Of a DNA stretch of 25,976 nucleotides, positions 7,912 through 16,487 are shown piece after piece. The notes under the pieces were generated by a model. The model worked only from the letters and a program-made list of their open reading frames with translations, did not search any database and was not told where the DNA came from. The DNA is from Deltaproteobacteria bacterium. GTDB lineage: Bacteria; Desulfobacterota; Desulfobacteria; Desulfobacterales; JAFDFH01. The DNA is taken from assembly GCA_019309945.1 (NCBI GenBank), contig JAFDFH010000037.1, positions 1-25,976 on the forward strand, written 5' to 3'. A program made the position numbers and the translations under genes. How positions within the stretch are numbered: position 1 is the first letter of the stretch; every line of letters begins with the position of its first letter.

Positions 7912-8850
7912 CTACACGAACAGCGAAGTTACCGAATCACCTTTATGGCACCGGATAATCGCCTCTCCAACCAGATCTGCGATCGTCAGTGTTTTTATCT
8001 TGCCACAGGCTGCGGCTTTGCTGTTTAAAGGGATCGTATTCGTTACAGCCAGGCTGGTTAAGGGCGAATCCATGATGCGGTCAATAGCCGGACCCGACAG
8101 CACGGGGTGAATGCAGACAGCATGAGCTTCTTTGGCACCATTTCTCACGATCGCCGCTGCAGCCTCGGTTAGCGTTCCAGCGGTATCTACCATATCATCA
8201 ACGATAATTGCGATCTTTCCGACAACATCACCAATGACGGCCATGGCCTTGGCTTCATTCGGCGATTCGCGTCGCTTATCAATAATTGCAAGATCGGCAT
8301 TGAGGCGTTTCGCGAAAGCCCTCGCCCTTTCGACACCTCCGGCATCCGGCGAAACGATAATCAGGTTGTCATTGAAATTCGTCTTTACATATTTAATAAT
8401 GACCGGCGCTGCAAAAAGATTATCCACGGGAATATTGAAAAAACCCTGGATCTGGCTGGAATGTAAATCCAGCGTAATGACTCGATTTGCGCCGGAAGTC
8501 GTCAATAGATCCGCAACCAGCTTGGCGCTGATGGGTACCCGGGGTGCCACCTTCTTGTCCTGTCGCGCATACCCGTAATATGGCATGACGGCAGTTATCC
8601 GTGTTGCCGAAGCACGCTTCAAGGCATCGATCATTAAAAGGAGCTCGATCAGGTTGTCGTTTACGGGTGAACAGGTTGACTGTACAACAAAGATATCGCG
8701 TAACCTGACATTTTCTTCAATTTCAATTTGAATTTCGCCGTCACTGAACGTCTTTACCTTGGCCTTGCCAATCGGCACGTTGAGATAATTGCAGATATCC
8801 TTTGTAAGAATGGGATTTGAATTTCCTGTAAAAATAATAAAATCATCCAT
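7912..8850 (-). CDS. prs: Ribose-phosphate pyrophosphokinase (PRPP synthetase)
   Basis: This 312-residue class I PRPP synthetase makes 5-phosphoribosyl 1-diphosphate from ribose 5-phosphate and ATP for purine, pyrimidine, histidine, tryptophan and NAD synthesis. It shows the N-terminal FSDGEIQIEIEENVR region, the ATP-site YYGYARQDKK (91-100), the LDLHSSQIQGFF segment with H130, and the PRPP-binding DDMVDTAGT (218-226). Length is standard. It lies 50 bp downstream of tRNA-Gln and directly upstream of rplY. NAD synthesis (nadA, 21264-22157) is a PRPP consumer elsewhere in the window, though not linked here. Confidence 0.96.
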   Translation of the reverse strand: MDDFIIFTGNSNPILTKDICNYLNVPIGKAKVKTFSDGEIQIEIEENVRLRDIFVVQSTCSPVNDNLIELLLMIDALKRASATRITAVMPYYGYARQDKKVAPRVPISAKLVADLLTTSGANRVITLDLHSSQIQGFFNIPVDNLFAAPVIIKYVKTNFNDNLIIVSPDAGGVERARAFAKRLNADLAIIDKRRESPNEAKAMAVIGDVVGKIAIIVDDMVDTAGTLTEAAAAIVRNGAKEAHAVCIHPVLSGPAIDRIMDSPLTSLAVTNTIPLNSKAAACGKIKTLTIADLVGEAIIRCHKGDSVTSLFV

Positions 8851-8900
8851 TTATTATTTACCATTTCTCCGGCAAAAAAATCACCTATATATTTGCAATG

Positions 8901-8975
8901 TGGCTGGGGCGGGAGGATTCGAACCTCCGAATGCAGGAACCAAAGTCCTGTGTCTTACCGCTTGACGACGCCCCA
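8901..8975 (-). tRNA. tRNA-Gln (anticodon TTG)
   Basis: On the minus strand a 75-nt cloverleaf starts TGGGGCG and ends CGCCCCA-G-CCA, with the CCA encoded. The anticodon arm is CAGGA-CTTTGGT-TCCTG, giving anticodon TTG (CAA codons). The T-arm contains GGTTCGAATCC. It sits between ispE and prs on the same strand, a placement common in bacteria, and is probably processed from a shared transcript. Confidence 0.96.
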
Positions 8976-9041
8976 AAAGTAAAAATGCTTTTTCCCATCC
9001 CCATGAGATCACATATACTTCGCTGATATTCGGAATTCCCT

Positions 9042-9881
9042 TCAAACAATCAAGTCAGCAAGATATACCTGCCACTGCTTGTTTTGTGAAAGGAAACCAT
9101 ATGCCTCTCGGGCTTTATCAGAATCATAAAAAAGGCCGAATACGGTAGGGCCGCTTCCAGACATGAGCACACCATTTGCACCACGTCTCAAAAGCGCCTC
9201 TTTTACTACCTGAACATCTGGATACATTGATGATGTAACGGCTTCAAGATCATTGTATAAATGGTTCGCTACATCAAAATTTTGCTTCGTAAACCGATTA
9301 CAACTATGTTTATTTTTATATTTTGTCAATCCCAAATTCAGATTTTTATAGATCGCGGCTGTAGAAACCTCAAAACCCGGATAAACCAATAGAATGCGAA
9401 AAGGCAAAGGTCCTTCGTAACTTTTCAGTTTCTCTCCGATACCGGTGGCAATGGCCGGTTTTCGGTATATGAAAAAGGGAACATCGGCTCCCAATGAAAG
9501 CCCCATTGCCATGAGGTCTTTCTGGGAAAAGGGGGACCCGTAATGACGGTTTAAGCCTAAAAAAACGACGGCCGCATTACTGCTTCCCCCTCCTAACCCT
9601 GCTGAAACCGGTATGTGTTTATCGATGAAAATTTTCACACGTTCCTGCTTTTTCAAAGCATTGAAAAAACAGACAGCAGCTTTGTAGGCCAGGTTTTTTT
9701 CATTTTGGGGGACTTGGGGATGATTACAGGTGACGGTTGTTTCCCTGACATCAAAACCGATTGAAACGGTATCGTAAAGTCCTATAGGGCACATGAGCGT
9801 AACCAGTTCATGATAGCCATCCGACCGCTTGCCAATCACATGCAGAAACAGATTGATTTTGGCTGGGGAGAGAATTTTCAT
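9042..9881 (-). CDS. ispE: 4-diphosphocytidyl-2-C-methyl-D-erythritol kinase
   Basis: This 279-residue GHMP-family kinase phosphorylates CDP-methylerythritol, the fourth step of the MEP isoprenoid pathway. The N-terminal substrate motif SPAKINLFL, the ATP-binding PVSAGLGGGSSNAAV and the C-terminal LMSGSGPTVFGLF glycine motif are all present. The ATG at 9881 puts the N-terminus where the family has it; an in-frame TTG at 9917 would add 12 residues without similarity. Neither start has a clear ribosome binding site. The next gene downstream on this strand is tRNA-Gln, then prs. Confidence 0.94.
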   Translation of the reverse strand: MKILSPAKINLFLHVIGKRSDGYHELVTLMCPIGLYDTVSIGFDVRETTVTCNHPQVPQNEKNLAYKAAVCFFNALKKQERVKIFIDKHIPVSAGLGGGSSNAAVVFLGLNRHYGSPFSQKDLMAMGLSLGADVPFFIYRKPAIATGIGEKLKSYEGPLPFRILLVYPGFEVSTAAIYKNLNLGLTKYKNKHSCNRFTKQNFDVANHLYNDLEAVTSSMYPDVQVVKEALLRRGANGVLMSGSGPTVFGLFYDSDKAREAYGFLSQNKQWQVYLADLIV

Positions 9882-9940
9882 GATCGCAAAGAGAAGCGCA
9901 CGTGGCGTAAGCCGCAACCTTCAGAAACTCGAGCTACAAA

Positions 9941-9979
9941 TGCCTAAAATGCCTAAAATGCGCTAAAGTGCCTAAAATT
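9941..9979. repeat. Short tandem repeat TGCCTAAAA
   Basis: Two exact units of TGCCTAAAA (9941-9958) are followed by TGCGCTAAAG and TGCCTAAAATT. This lies in the 246-bp gap between ispE and the htrA stop, upstream of ispE on its strand. The rest of the gap holds nothing recognisable apart from a short weak hairpin near 10088-10103. Confidence 0.7.
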
Positions 9980-10127
9980 AAGGATAATAATCATTATATA
10001 AAAAGAAGCTAAAATTCCAATTTTGAGTTAGCTATCATCCCGTAGCGGGTGTCGGGCGCAAGTGGAAAAAACGTAGATTTCAAACATCGACAACAAATTG
10101 TCGCTATCGCAACACTAAGCGCTCAAA

Positions 10128-11588
10128 TTATTTCGTCACCTTTATAACCAAAAATCCCATATTCATACGCCGAATGAACAGATTAATGGATTCACCTTTT
10201 TTTATTTTCCGAACCGTTGCTTCAAAGTCATTGACACTTTTGATTTCCTTATGATTAATCTCCTTAACAATATCACCGACCAGAAGCCCCCCCTCTTCTG
10301 CCTTGCTGCCCGGCTCGATAGCGATTACAATAACGCCTTCACCCTCTTCAATATTGAATCGGCCTGCGATCTCAGGGGTTATTTGGGAAACACGAATGCC
10401 GAGTTCATCCGCCGATTGCTTGGTGGTATCCTTGGCATAAAGTTTATCATCATTCCGTCTGGCGATTTCCACCTTAAATGTCTTTTCGATGCCGCCACGC
10501 AGCACTTTAATCCTGGCAATATCGCCAACGCCGATATCTGCAATCATCCGGGTAAGGTCCCGGCTGGACTCGATCTTTTCTCCGTTGACATCCAAGATAA
10601 TGTCTTTGGGTTGGATACCGGCCTTGTCAGCGGGATCACCGGGGAAAACCTCCGTAACGAGTACGCCCTTTCCGTTCTTAATCCCATAGTACTCGCCCAT
10701 CTCCGGGCTCATTGACTGAATACCCACACCCAGCCAGCCACGGGTCACCTCCCCACTGCTTAGGAGTTGATCGATAATCCCTTTGGCAAGGTTGACGGGA
10801 ATGGCAAATCCGATTCCTTGACCGCTTGCGACAATCGCCGTGTTGATACCGACAACCTCACCCTTCATATTTATGAGAGGGCCACCGCTGTTTCCGGGAT
10901 TGATCGAAGCGTCCGTTTGGATAAAATCGTCATAGGGACCGGATCCGATGACACGCCCCTTGGCACTGACAATCCCTGCGGTTACCGTGTGCGCCAACCC
11001 AAACGGACTGCCAATGGCCACAACCCACTGGCCGATTTTCAATTCGTCTGAATTTCCGAGTTTGGCGACCGGTAGAGGTTGTTTCGACTCGATTTTGATT
11101 AAGGCAAGGTCTGTGTTTGGATCTCGCCCCACAATTTCGGCATCAAACTCCATTTCGTTTTTAAGTATCACCTCGATCTTGTCTGCATTTTCGACAACAT
11201 GATTATTCGTCACAATATAGCCGTCTTTGTCGATGATAAATCCGGACCCGAGACTTCTTTGCTTAAAATCCTGGTGTTGTTCGCCACCAAAAAACTTGTC
11301 AAAAAAGTCTTGGAAACGATCATCCTGCCCAAAGGGTCCCCTGAAATGCCGGAATACGCGGCCGCCCCCTTTGATCGTTTTAACCGTTCTGATATTCACC
11401 ACGGAGGGGCTGACCATCTCGGCAAGGCGGGTGAAACTTTTGGGCGCTTCCAGAAGTTTTTCAGATTTTGCGTGGGATACGGAAGTCGAATAAAAATTTG
11501 GAATCAACAGGAACCCGACCGCAAGAAATGCAGCGATGCAAAGCACTTTGCGACCGGTTAAGCTTTTTAGGGTGATAAAAAAGTCCAT
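10128..11588 (-). CDS. htrA: Periplasmic serine endoprotease, HtrA/DegP-DegQ family
   Basis: The 486-residue protein has an N-terminal membrane helix or signal sequence (about 13-33), a trypsin-like domain and two PDZ domains (about 285-375 and 395-480). The catalytic triad is H130 (TNNHVV), D160 (NTDLALI) and S234 (PGNSGGP). HtrA proteins degrade or hold misfolded envelope proteins under stress. The segment before the protease core is rich in Phe, Arg and Gly (77-107), as in the LA-loop region of DegP/DegQ. The ATG at 11588 has AAGGAG eight bases upstream; an in-frame GTG at 11609 has none. It follows the DUF1844 gene by 54 bp on the same strand. Whether it is closer to DegP or DegQ cannot be settled by eye. 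Confidence 0.93.
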   Translation of the reverse strand: MDFFITLKSLTGRKVLCIAAFLAVGFLLIPNFYSTSVSHAKSEKLLEAPKSFTRLAEMVSPSVVNIRTVKTIKGGGRVFRHFRGPFGQDDRFQDFFDKFFGGEQHQDFKQRSLGSGFIIDKDGYIVTNNHVVENADKIEVILKNEMEFDAEIVGRDPNTDLALIKIESKQPLPVAKLGNSDELKIGQWVVAIGSPFGLAHTVTAGIVSAKGRVIGSGPYDDFIQTDASINPGNSGGPLINMKGEVVGINTAIVASGQGIGFAIPVNLAKGIIDQLLSSGEVTRGWLGVGIQSMSPEMGEYYGIKNGKGVLVTEVFPGDPADKAGIQPKDIILDVNGEKIESSRDLTRMIADIGVGDIARIKVLRGGIEKTFKVEIARRNDDKLYAKDTTKQSADELGIRVSQITPEIAGRFNIEEGEGVIVIAIEPGSKAEEGGLLVGDIVKEINHKEIKSVNDFEATVRKIKKGESINLFIRRMNMGFLVIKVTK

Positions 11589-11642
11589 TAGGGAAGCTCC
11601 TTTTCCCACTCGGGATGTTTTATTTTTGCAAAACGTGACTGT

Positions 11643-12062
11643 CTATCCTTTTTCTCTGACATACATCAATCTCAAATCATGGAGGATATTTTTCAAAAGG
11701 TTCTCTTCGTCCGTGCTTAAATTCCCCTGGGTTTTCTCCTCAAGCATACCCAAGATATCTATTGTCTGCTTGGCAAGAGGCAGACTTTTCACATTCTTGC
11801 GGGTGGCAGGATCTTCTATCATTCCCAGGTGAACAAGAGCAGACGAATTTAACGAAAAGATAAACGTAGCAAAATTTATTTCCGGCAACTGAGATTCTTC
11901 TATGGGTTCCTCGGTTGCGGCGGCCTCATCTGGCGTTTGCGCTTCTTCTTTATCCTCGGAAGGTTGCTTTATTTCCGCTGCTTCCGTCTGTTCCATATTT
12001 TCTCCGGAAAAAGCTCTCCTGTCTTTTATAATAAAGCCCTTTTCTTCTTTTTCTTCGTCCAT
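11643..12062 (-). CDS. DUF1844 domain protein
   Basis: This 139-residue protein has a Glu-rich, low-complexity first half (about 20-58). The second half matches DUF1844: INFATFIFSLNSSALVHLGM, then LAKQTIDILGMLEEKTQGNL and a final LLKNILHDLRLMYV. The function of DUF1844 is unknown. No signal peptide or membrane helix is evident, so it is probably cytoplasmic. GGAG precedes the ATG by seven bases. It sits 53 bp after serA and 54 bp before htrA, and may share their transcript. Confidence 0.82.
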   Translation of the reverse strand: MDEEKEEKGFIIKDRRAFSGENMEQTEAAEIKQPSEDKEEAQTPDEAAATEEPIEESQLPEINFATFIFSLNSSALVHLGMIEDPATRKNVKSLPLAKQTIDILGMLEEKTQGNLSTDEENLLKNILHDLRLMYVREKG

Positions 12063-12115
12063 TTTGGTGCTCCTAATCCAAAGATTTTGGTTCCGGGTGA
12101 TCCGGCCTAGGGAAT

Positions 12116-13696
12116 TTAAAAATTAAGTAGCGTTACCGCTTTAACGAGGGGCAGGGCGTGCAACTCGTCACGCACAGCGTCGGAGATCGGCGTATCCGTT
12201 GAAAGAAAAATGATATTCCGTTCTCCATCTTCTTCCTGTCCCACCTGCATCCGGCCAATGTTTATATTATGGTTTCCAAGTGCCGCACCGATACTCCCGA
12301 TCGCTCCGGGCTTGTCAAGGTTATGGATCAGTGCGAGATGGCCCCTCGGAATAAGTTCAAGGCCGAAGTTGTTAATCTTTACTATGCGAGGGTCATTTTT
12401 GCCGAATATGGTCCCTGAAACGGTGTTCGTCATTTCGGTTGTTATTATCCGAACCGTAATCAGGTTGATAAAATGCCCAGAGTCTGAGCTGGTTGTTTCC
12501 GTAACCTTGATTCCCCTTTCTTTTGCAAGGATTTGGGCATTAACGAAATTCACATCATCCTTAACCACCGGCGCAAGGAGTCCTTTTAAAGCGGCAATGG
12601 AAATAGGCGACAGGTCTAGCCCAAAAAAATCACCGGCATACTCAATCACAACTTCCTTTACAGGGCCCTTGCAAAGCTGTGCCTGAAGACAACCCATCCG
12701 GTCGGCAAGGGTTAAAAAGGGACCGAGTCTATTCAGAAGTTCACCGGTTACGGATGGCACGTTGACTGCGTTAATAATAGTACCGTTTTTTAAATAGTCA
12801 ATTATTTGGCTGGCCACTGCTATCGCCACATTAGTTTGGGCCTCTCTTGTTGAGGCTCCCAGGTGCGGTGTGCAGATTAACCGATCCAGTTCGAAAAGCT
12901 TGCATTCACCAGGCGGTTCAGTCTCAAAAACATCGAGCGCTGCACCCGCAACCTTGTTGGACTTCATGGCGTCATAAAGGTCGGTTTCGTCAACAATACC
13001 GCCCCTGGCACAGTTTATAATCATGACGCCTGCTTTCATTTGATCGAATGCTTTTTTATTGATTAAACCGGTTGTACTTTTAAGCTTGGGTACATGAACC
13101 GTTATATAATCGGATTTTTTATACAACTCCTCCAGCGAAACACTTTCAAAGCCGGCCTTTTCAATCAATTCGGGTGTAACAAAAGGATCATGAAGAATGA
13201 CACGCATTTTCAGCCCGTGGGCACGATCCGCCACAATGGAACCGATTTTTCCGAAACCGATGACCCCGAGCACTTTATTAAAAAGTTCTCTTCCCTGAAG
13301 TTTCTTTTTGTCCCATTGTCCGGCCTTTAAAGATGTGGTACCCAAGGGTATGTTGCGTGACAATGCCAACATCATAGCAATCGTATGTTCGGCCGTTGTC
13401 ACAACATTGCCACCGGGTGTATTCATCACGATGATACCCCTTTTCGTAGCGGCGGGTATATCTACATTGTCAAGTCCGATGCCTGCACGTCCGATAATTT
13501 TTAAGTTTTTAGCCGCGTCCATAAGATCTTCGGTGACCTTGGTGGCACTCCGAATGACCAGAGCGTCATAGTCACCGATGATGTTTTTCTGCTCTTCAGA
13601 TGACAGTCCGGTCTTAACATCAACTTCAATTTCTTCTTCATCCTGAAACATCTTGATCCCGATTTCACCAAGATTATCACTAACCAAAACTTTCAT
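12116..13696 (-). CDS. serA: D-3-phosphoglycerate dehydrogenase
   Basis: This 526-residue long-form SerA oxidises 3-phosphoglycerate to 3-phosphohydroxypyruvate, the first step of serine synthesis. The NAD-binding GFGKIG is at 147-152, and the active-site R231 (NCARGGIVDE) and H278 (TPHLGAS) are visible. After the catalytic domain come the intervening regulatory domain (about 315-450) and a C-terminal ACT domain (ALIHNLDKPGAIGSIG onward), the usual site of serine feedback. AAGGAGG precedes the ATG at 13696; the frame extends six codons further but without similarity. It is the first gene of a minus-strand run with the DUF1844 gene and htrA. Confidence 0.96.
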   Translation of the reverse strand: MKVLVSDNLGEIGIKMFQDEEEIEVDVKTGLSSEEQKNIIGDYDALVIRSATKVTEDLMDAAKNLKIIGRAGIGLDNVDIPAATKRGIIVMNTPGGNVVTTAEHTIAMMLALSRNIPLGTTSLKAGQWDKKKLQGRELFNKVLGVIGFGKIGSIVADRAHGLKMRVILHDPFVTPELIEKAGFESVSLEELYKKSDYITVHVPKLKSTTGLINKKAFDQMKAGVMIINCARGGIVDETDLYDAMKSNKVAGAALDVFETEPPGECKLFELDRLICTPHLGASTREAQTNVAIAVASQIIDYLKNGTIINAVNVPSVTGELLNRLGPFLTLADRMGCLQAQLCKGPVKEVVIEYAGDFFGLDLSPISIAALKGLLAPVVKDDVNFVNAQILAKERGIKVTETTSSDSGHFINLITVRIITTEMTNTVSGTIFGKNDPRIVKINNFGLELIPRGHLALIHNLDKPGAIGSIGAALGNHNINIGRMQVGQEEDGERNIIFLSTDTPISDAVRDELHALPLVKAVTLLNF

Positions 13697-13940
13697 CAAT
13701 TTCCTCCTTAACAAGTATAGGCCTTTTATCTAATAAAATCAAATAGTTTTTTCAGAGTCGTCCACGACCAACAATACGCAAACTGTTTCGAGTTTTAACT
13801 CGATTTAGGTATTAGATAATTTTTCCCCGAGATTCAACTAAAATTTTAAAGCTTTTTTTAAAACCGTTGCCAGATAATAATGTATCTATCCTTATTGACC
13901 TTGTACGGACAGTGTAGTAAAGGTTTGCGAAGGCTATCTA
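13697..13940. other. AT-rich gene-free region upstream of serA
   Basis: With the adjoining repeat this forms a 405-bp gap between the divergent serA and HNH genes. It contains the small palindrome CGAGTTTTAACTCG near 13790 and poly-T/A tracts, but no frame with protein similarity. It probably carries the serA promoter; no candidate was convincing enough to list. Confidence 0.5.
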
Positions 13941-14082
13941 GTGCCCATCCAGAAACGGTCTTTTTGCCCGATCTCTGCGTTATGCTCAAAATTTTATCCT
14001 CGGAATATCAACTATATACCTGTGGTAAAATTTTTCGCAGGCCTTGATCTCGAACAAAAATCCTCGTTTCTGGACGGGACAC
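13941..14082. mobile_element. Family B foldback element, copy 2, with a 6-bp target duplication
   Basis: This 142-bp element has ends GTGCCCATCCAGAAACG and the complement of GTGTCCCGTCCAGAAACG, flanked by TATCTA at 13935-13940 and 14083-14088. The interior shares the family core with the copies at 7008, 14612 and 17918, but the outer arms are different and pair with each other. Its right arm is almost identical to the reverse complement of the partial element at the right window edge. It ends 19 bp before the HNH start codon. Confidence 0.78.
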
Positions 14083-14101
14083 TATCTAAAAGGGAGCTAA
14101 A

Positions 14102-14608
14102 ATGACCCATTGCGTTTTATTAAATGCAGATTATTCTTTTCTCAATGTGGTGGACTGGAAGCGGGCGATGTGTCTGGTCGTAAAGGGAAAGGTCCAGGTT
14201 TTAAAGCAATCTAAAAGAATCGTTAGAAGCGCTGAGGGCATTGCAATAAAGCTTCCTGCGGTCATGAAGCTGATAAAGCTCATCCGAGTTCTGTACAGAA
14301 ACAGGGTTCCTTTCAGCAAGAAAAATGTACTGGTCAGGGATGGATTCAAATGTTCGTATTGTGGCACTGATAAAGAAAAACTCACAATTGACCATATTAT
14401 CCCCAAATCAAGAGGGGGGGAAACGACCTTTGAAAACTGTGTCTCCTCTTGTAAACCTTGTAATAATAGAAAAGGTGATAAAACTCCCTCAGAGGCGAAG
14501 ATGTATCCCAAGACGAAAGCCTATCAGCCAACCATTTCAGAATTCTTGATAATGAGAGCTAAAAAACTCGGTATTAATGACATTCTAAAAGATCTAGGTA
14601 TATACTAA
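14102..14608 (+). CDS. HNH endonuclease family protein
   Basis: This 168-residue protein has a C-terminal HNH nuclease domain with a zinc-ribbon frame: C84 and C87 (CSYCG), D97-H98 (TIDHIIP), N112, C117 and C120, and N121/N122 with K124 (CNNRKGDKTP). The first 75 residues (VLLNADYSFLNVVDWKRA...) are typical of a widespread group of small HNH proteins whose biological role is not established. GGGAG precedes the ATG by five bases. It is the only plus-strand gene in its neighbourhood and lies exactly between two family B foldback elements, the second starting 3 bp after its stop. It could be a repeat-linked passenger or a residual homing-type gene, but similar proteins also exist as ordinary chromosomal genes. 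Confidence 0.88.
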   Translation: MTHCVLLNADYSFLNVVDWKRAMCLVVKGKVQVLKQSKRIVRSAEGIAIKLPAVMKLIKLIRVLYRNRVPFSKKNVLVRDGFKCSYCGTDKEKLTIDHIIPKSRGGETTFENCVSSCKPCNNRKGDKTPSEAKMYPKTKAYQPTISEFLIMRAKKLGINDILKDLGIY

Positions 14609-14611
14609 CAC

Positions 14612-14752
14612 GTGCCTGAACGAAAACTGTCTTTTCCGCCAATATCTGCGTCAGGCTCAAATTTTAATCCTCGAAATACTACCAGTATTACTGTGGTTAA
14701 AATTTTCGTCTTCCTTGATCTTAACGAAAAATCCTAGTTTTCGTTTGGGCAC
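14612..14752. mobile_element. Family B foldback element, copy 3
   Basis: This 141-bp element has ends GTGCCTGAACGAAAACT and the complement of GTGCCCAAACGAAAACT (15 of 17 match). Its core (TCTGCGTCAGGCTC, ATTTTAATCCTC, TGTGGTTAAAATTTTC) is closest to the copies at 7008 and 17918, but its tips are different again. No clear flanking duplication is seen. It lies in the same orientation as copy 2, on the other side of the HNH gene. Confidence 0.75.
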
Positions 14753-14835
14753 TTACTCCAATTTCAATCCCCCGATAAGGTCCTCAGACAGTTTCCCGCT
14801 TTGTATTCGAAAACCCCTTCGACTTTCACCTTCCA

Positions 14836-16230
14836 CTAATATTCAAGTGAATACTGTTTCATTTTAATCAACAGCGTAGGGTGGCTGATTTCAAGAAGCT
14901 TGGCAGCCCGAGTACGATTTCCTTTTGTCTGTTTAAGTGCTTTTTCTATTAATAACTTGTGAAGAATAACATTGTTTTCCTTGATAGAAAGTGTCTCAAA
15001 GGAAAAGAAATCCTCCTTTTTTTTCTCTTCTTGCATCTCACTCGGCAAATCCTGAACACCGATGACATTGCGATCCATCATTACCATTGTACGTTGGATT
15101 ATATTTTCAAGTTCTCTAACGTTCCCTTTCCAGTCACGTTCCATAAGTCTTTGAACGGCAGGTGGGTCAATTCCACGAATGCTTTTCTTGAGGAGGACAT
15201 TGAATTTTCTGATAAAATGGTCAATCAGAAAGGGAAGGTCTTCCTTGCGTTCCCTGAGAGGGGGAAGATAGATCGGCAGAACATTGATTCGATAATACAG
15301 GTCATCCCTAAAGGTGTTTTTTTGCACCTCTTTTGCGAGGTCCTTGGCCGTGGCCGCAACAACACGTATATCCACCTTGAAGGACCTGTTGGTTCCCAGA
15401 GGACGTATTTCTTCATCTTGTAGGGCACGCAGTAATTTGACCTGAAGGGACACGGGAAGCTCGCCGATCTCGTCCAAAAAAAGAGTACCGCCGCTGGCCT
15501 CCTGAAAGAGCCCCTTTTTATCACGGACAGCGCCGGTAAACGCCCCTTGGACATGACCAAACAACTCACTTTCCAAGATATGTTCAGGAAGTCCGCCACA
15601 GTTAATCACGACCAAAGGACTGTTTTTACGAACTCCGTTGTAGTGGATGGCCTTGGCGATCAGCTCCTTTCCCGTACCGCTTTCGCCGGTAATTAAAACC
15701 GTTGTTTTGTGGTCTGAGATCTTTTGGACGGTCTTGAATATGTCGCGCATAATTTTGCTCCGGCCGACAATATTCTGGAAGTCAAAGGTCTCTCTGACGG
15801 CATCTCTAAGGAGCGTGTTCTCACGTCGAAGCCCCATTCTTTCTTCGGTTTGCTTGAGCTTCACCAGGATCTCATCCGGCTTGAACGGTTTGGAAATATA
15901 ATCCACTGCGCCTAACTTCATGGCCTCTACAGCAGTGTTTACGGTTCCGTAACCGGACATCATTATGATTGCCGGTTCAGCCTTCCGTTCAACAGCAGAT
16001 TTTAGAAAATCGATCCCGTCCATTTGGGGCATTTTTATATCGCAAAGGACTGCGTCGTAGTCTTTGTCCTCAAATAGGGCCAGTCCCTCCTTGCCCTCGG
16101 CCGCAGTCGTAACGTTGTAACCTGTTTTTTTCAAGATAACCGATAAAACGTGGCGCATATTCGATTCATCATCGATCACCAGAATATCCTTGAAAGGGTT
16201 GAATGTTCGGTCTCTTTTTCTTCTATCCAT
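14836..16230 (-). CDS. Sigma-54-dependent response regulator, NtrC type
   Basis: The 464-residue protein has a receiver domain (about 13-130, phospho-acceptor D64 in CDIKMP), a sigma-54 AAA+ domain with Walker A GESGTGKE, an intact GAFTGA loop for contact with sigma-54, and a Fis-type helix-turn-helix at the C-terminus (NRTRAAKLLEISHPTLL). It should activate sigma-54 promoters when phosphorylated. No histidine kinase is adjacent, so its input and targets are unknown. The frame opens at TTG 16257; the ATG at 16230, with AGGAGG 13 bases upstream, fits better and yields a normal receiver start. Downstream it ends about 80 bp from a foldback element. Confidence 0.92.
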   Translation of the reverse strand: MDRRKRDRTFNPFKDILVIDDESNMRHVLSVILKKTGYNVTTAAEGKEGLALFEDKDYDAVLCDIKMPQMDGIDFLKSAVERKAEPAIIMMSGYGTVNTAVEAMKLGAVDYISKPFKPDEILVKLKQTEERMGLRRENTLLRDAVRETFDFQNIVGRSKIMRDIFKTVQKISDHKTTVLITGESGTGKELIAKAIHYNGVRKNSPLVVINCGGLPEHILESELFGHVQGAFTGAVRDKKGLFQEASGGTLFLDEIGELPVSLQVKLLRALQDEEIRPLGTNRSFKVDIRVVAATAKDLAKEVQKNTFRDDLYYRINVLPIYLPPLRERKEDLPFLIDHFIRKFNVLLKKSIRGIDPPAVQRLMERDWKGNVRELENIIQRTMVMMDRNVIGVQDLPSEMQEEKKKEDFFSFETLSIKENNVILHKLLIEKALKQTKGNRTRAAKLLEISHPTLLIKMKQYSLEY

Positions 16231-16299
16231 GGTATCCCATCTTCCTCCCAATACCAACGACCCTGTTGGTAACTGTCACAGCGCGAAATAACTTTTTTA

Positions 16300-16376
16300 G
16301 TAACTTCTCAAAAACTTATGGTTAAACCTACCAGCGGATGGCACAGCTGGCCTACCGGAACATATTGAGAAGTTAC
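16300..16376. mobile_element. Family A short foldback element (internal deletion form)
   Basis: This 77-bp element has perfect 12-bp terminal inverted repeats GTAACTTCTCAA / TTGAGAAGTTAC. Compared in reverse with 1-255 and 25863-25939, it contains both ends of the long form but lacks its middle, joined near GCCATCCGC. Flanks CTTTTTTA (16292-16299) and CTTTTTTC (16377-16384) match at 7 of 8 positions; this could be an 8-bp target duplication, but the T-run weakens the argument. Confidence 0.75.
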
Positions 16377-16432
16377 CTTTTTTCTTATATTCGGTTTTAT
16401 CAACGGTTTCAACAAGTTTGTGGAGAAGCGAT

Positions 16433-16476
16433 TTTTTAAAAAAAGAAAAGGACCTAACAATAACAGTCAAGCCCTT
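16433..16476 (-). terminator. Possible intrinsic terminator after tRNA-Glu
   Basis: On the minus strand, AAGGGC and GTCCTT can form a six-pair stem with one G-U and a long loop, followed by TTCTTTTTTT. It lies 12-55 bp beyond the CCA end of tRNA-Glu. The stem is weak, so this is tentative. Confidence 0.35.
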
Positions 16477-16487
16477 GATCTCATTAT

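Noticed and set aside
10088..10103. Hairpin CGACAA-CAAA-TTGTCG as a terminator for htrA
   Set aside because: The stem is only six pairs and no U-run follows directly on the minus strand.
13941..14752. The HNH gene plus flanking repeats as a complete composite transposon
   Set aside because: The left repeat has its own TATCTA duplication and the right flank does not match the far-left flank, so there is no sign that the whole unit moved as one.
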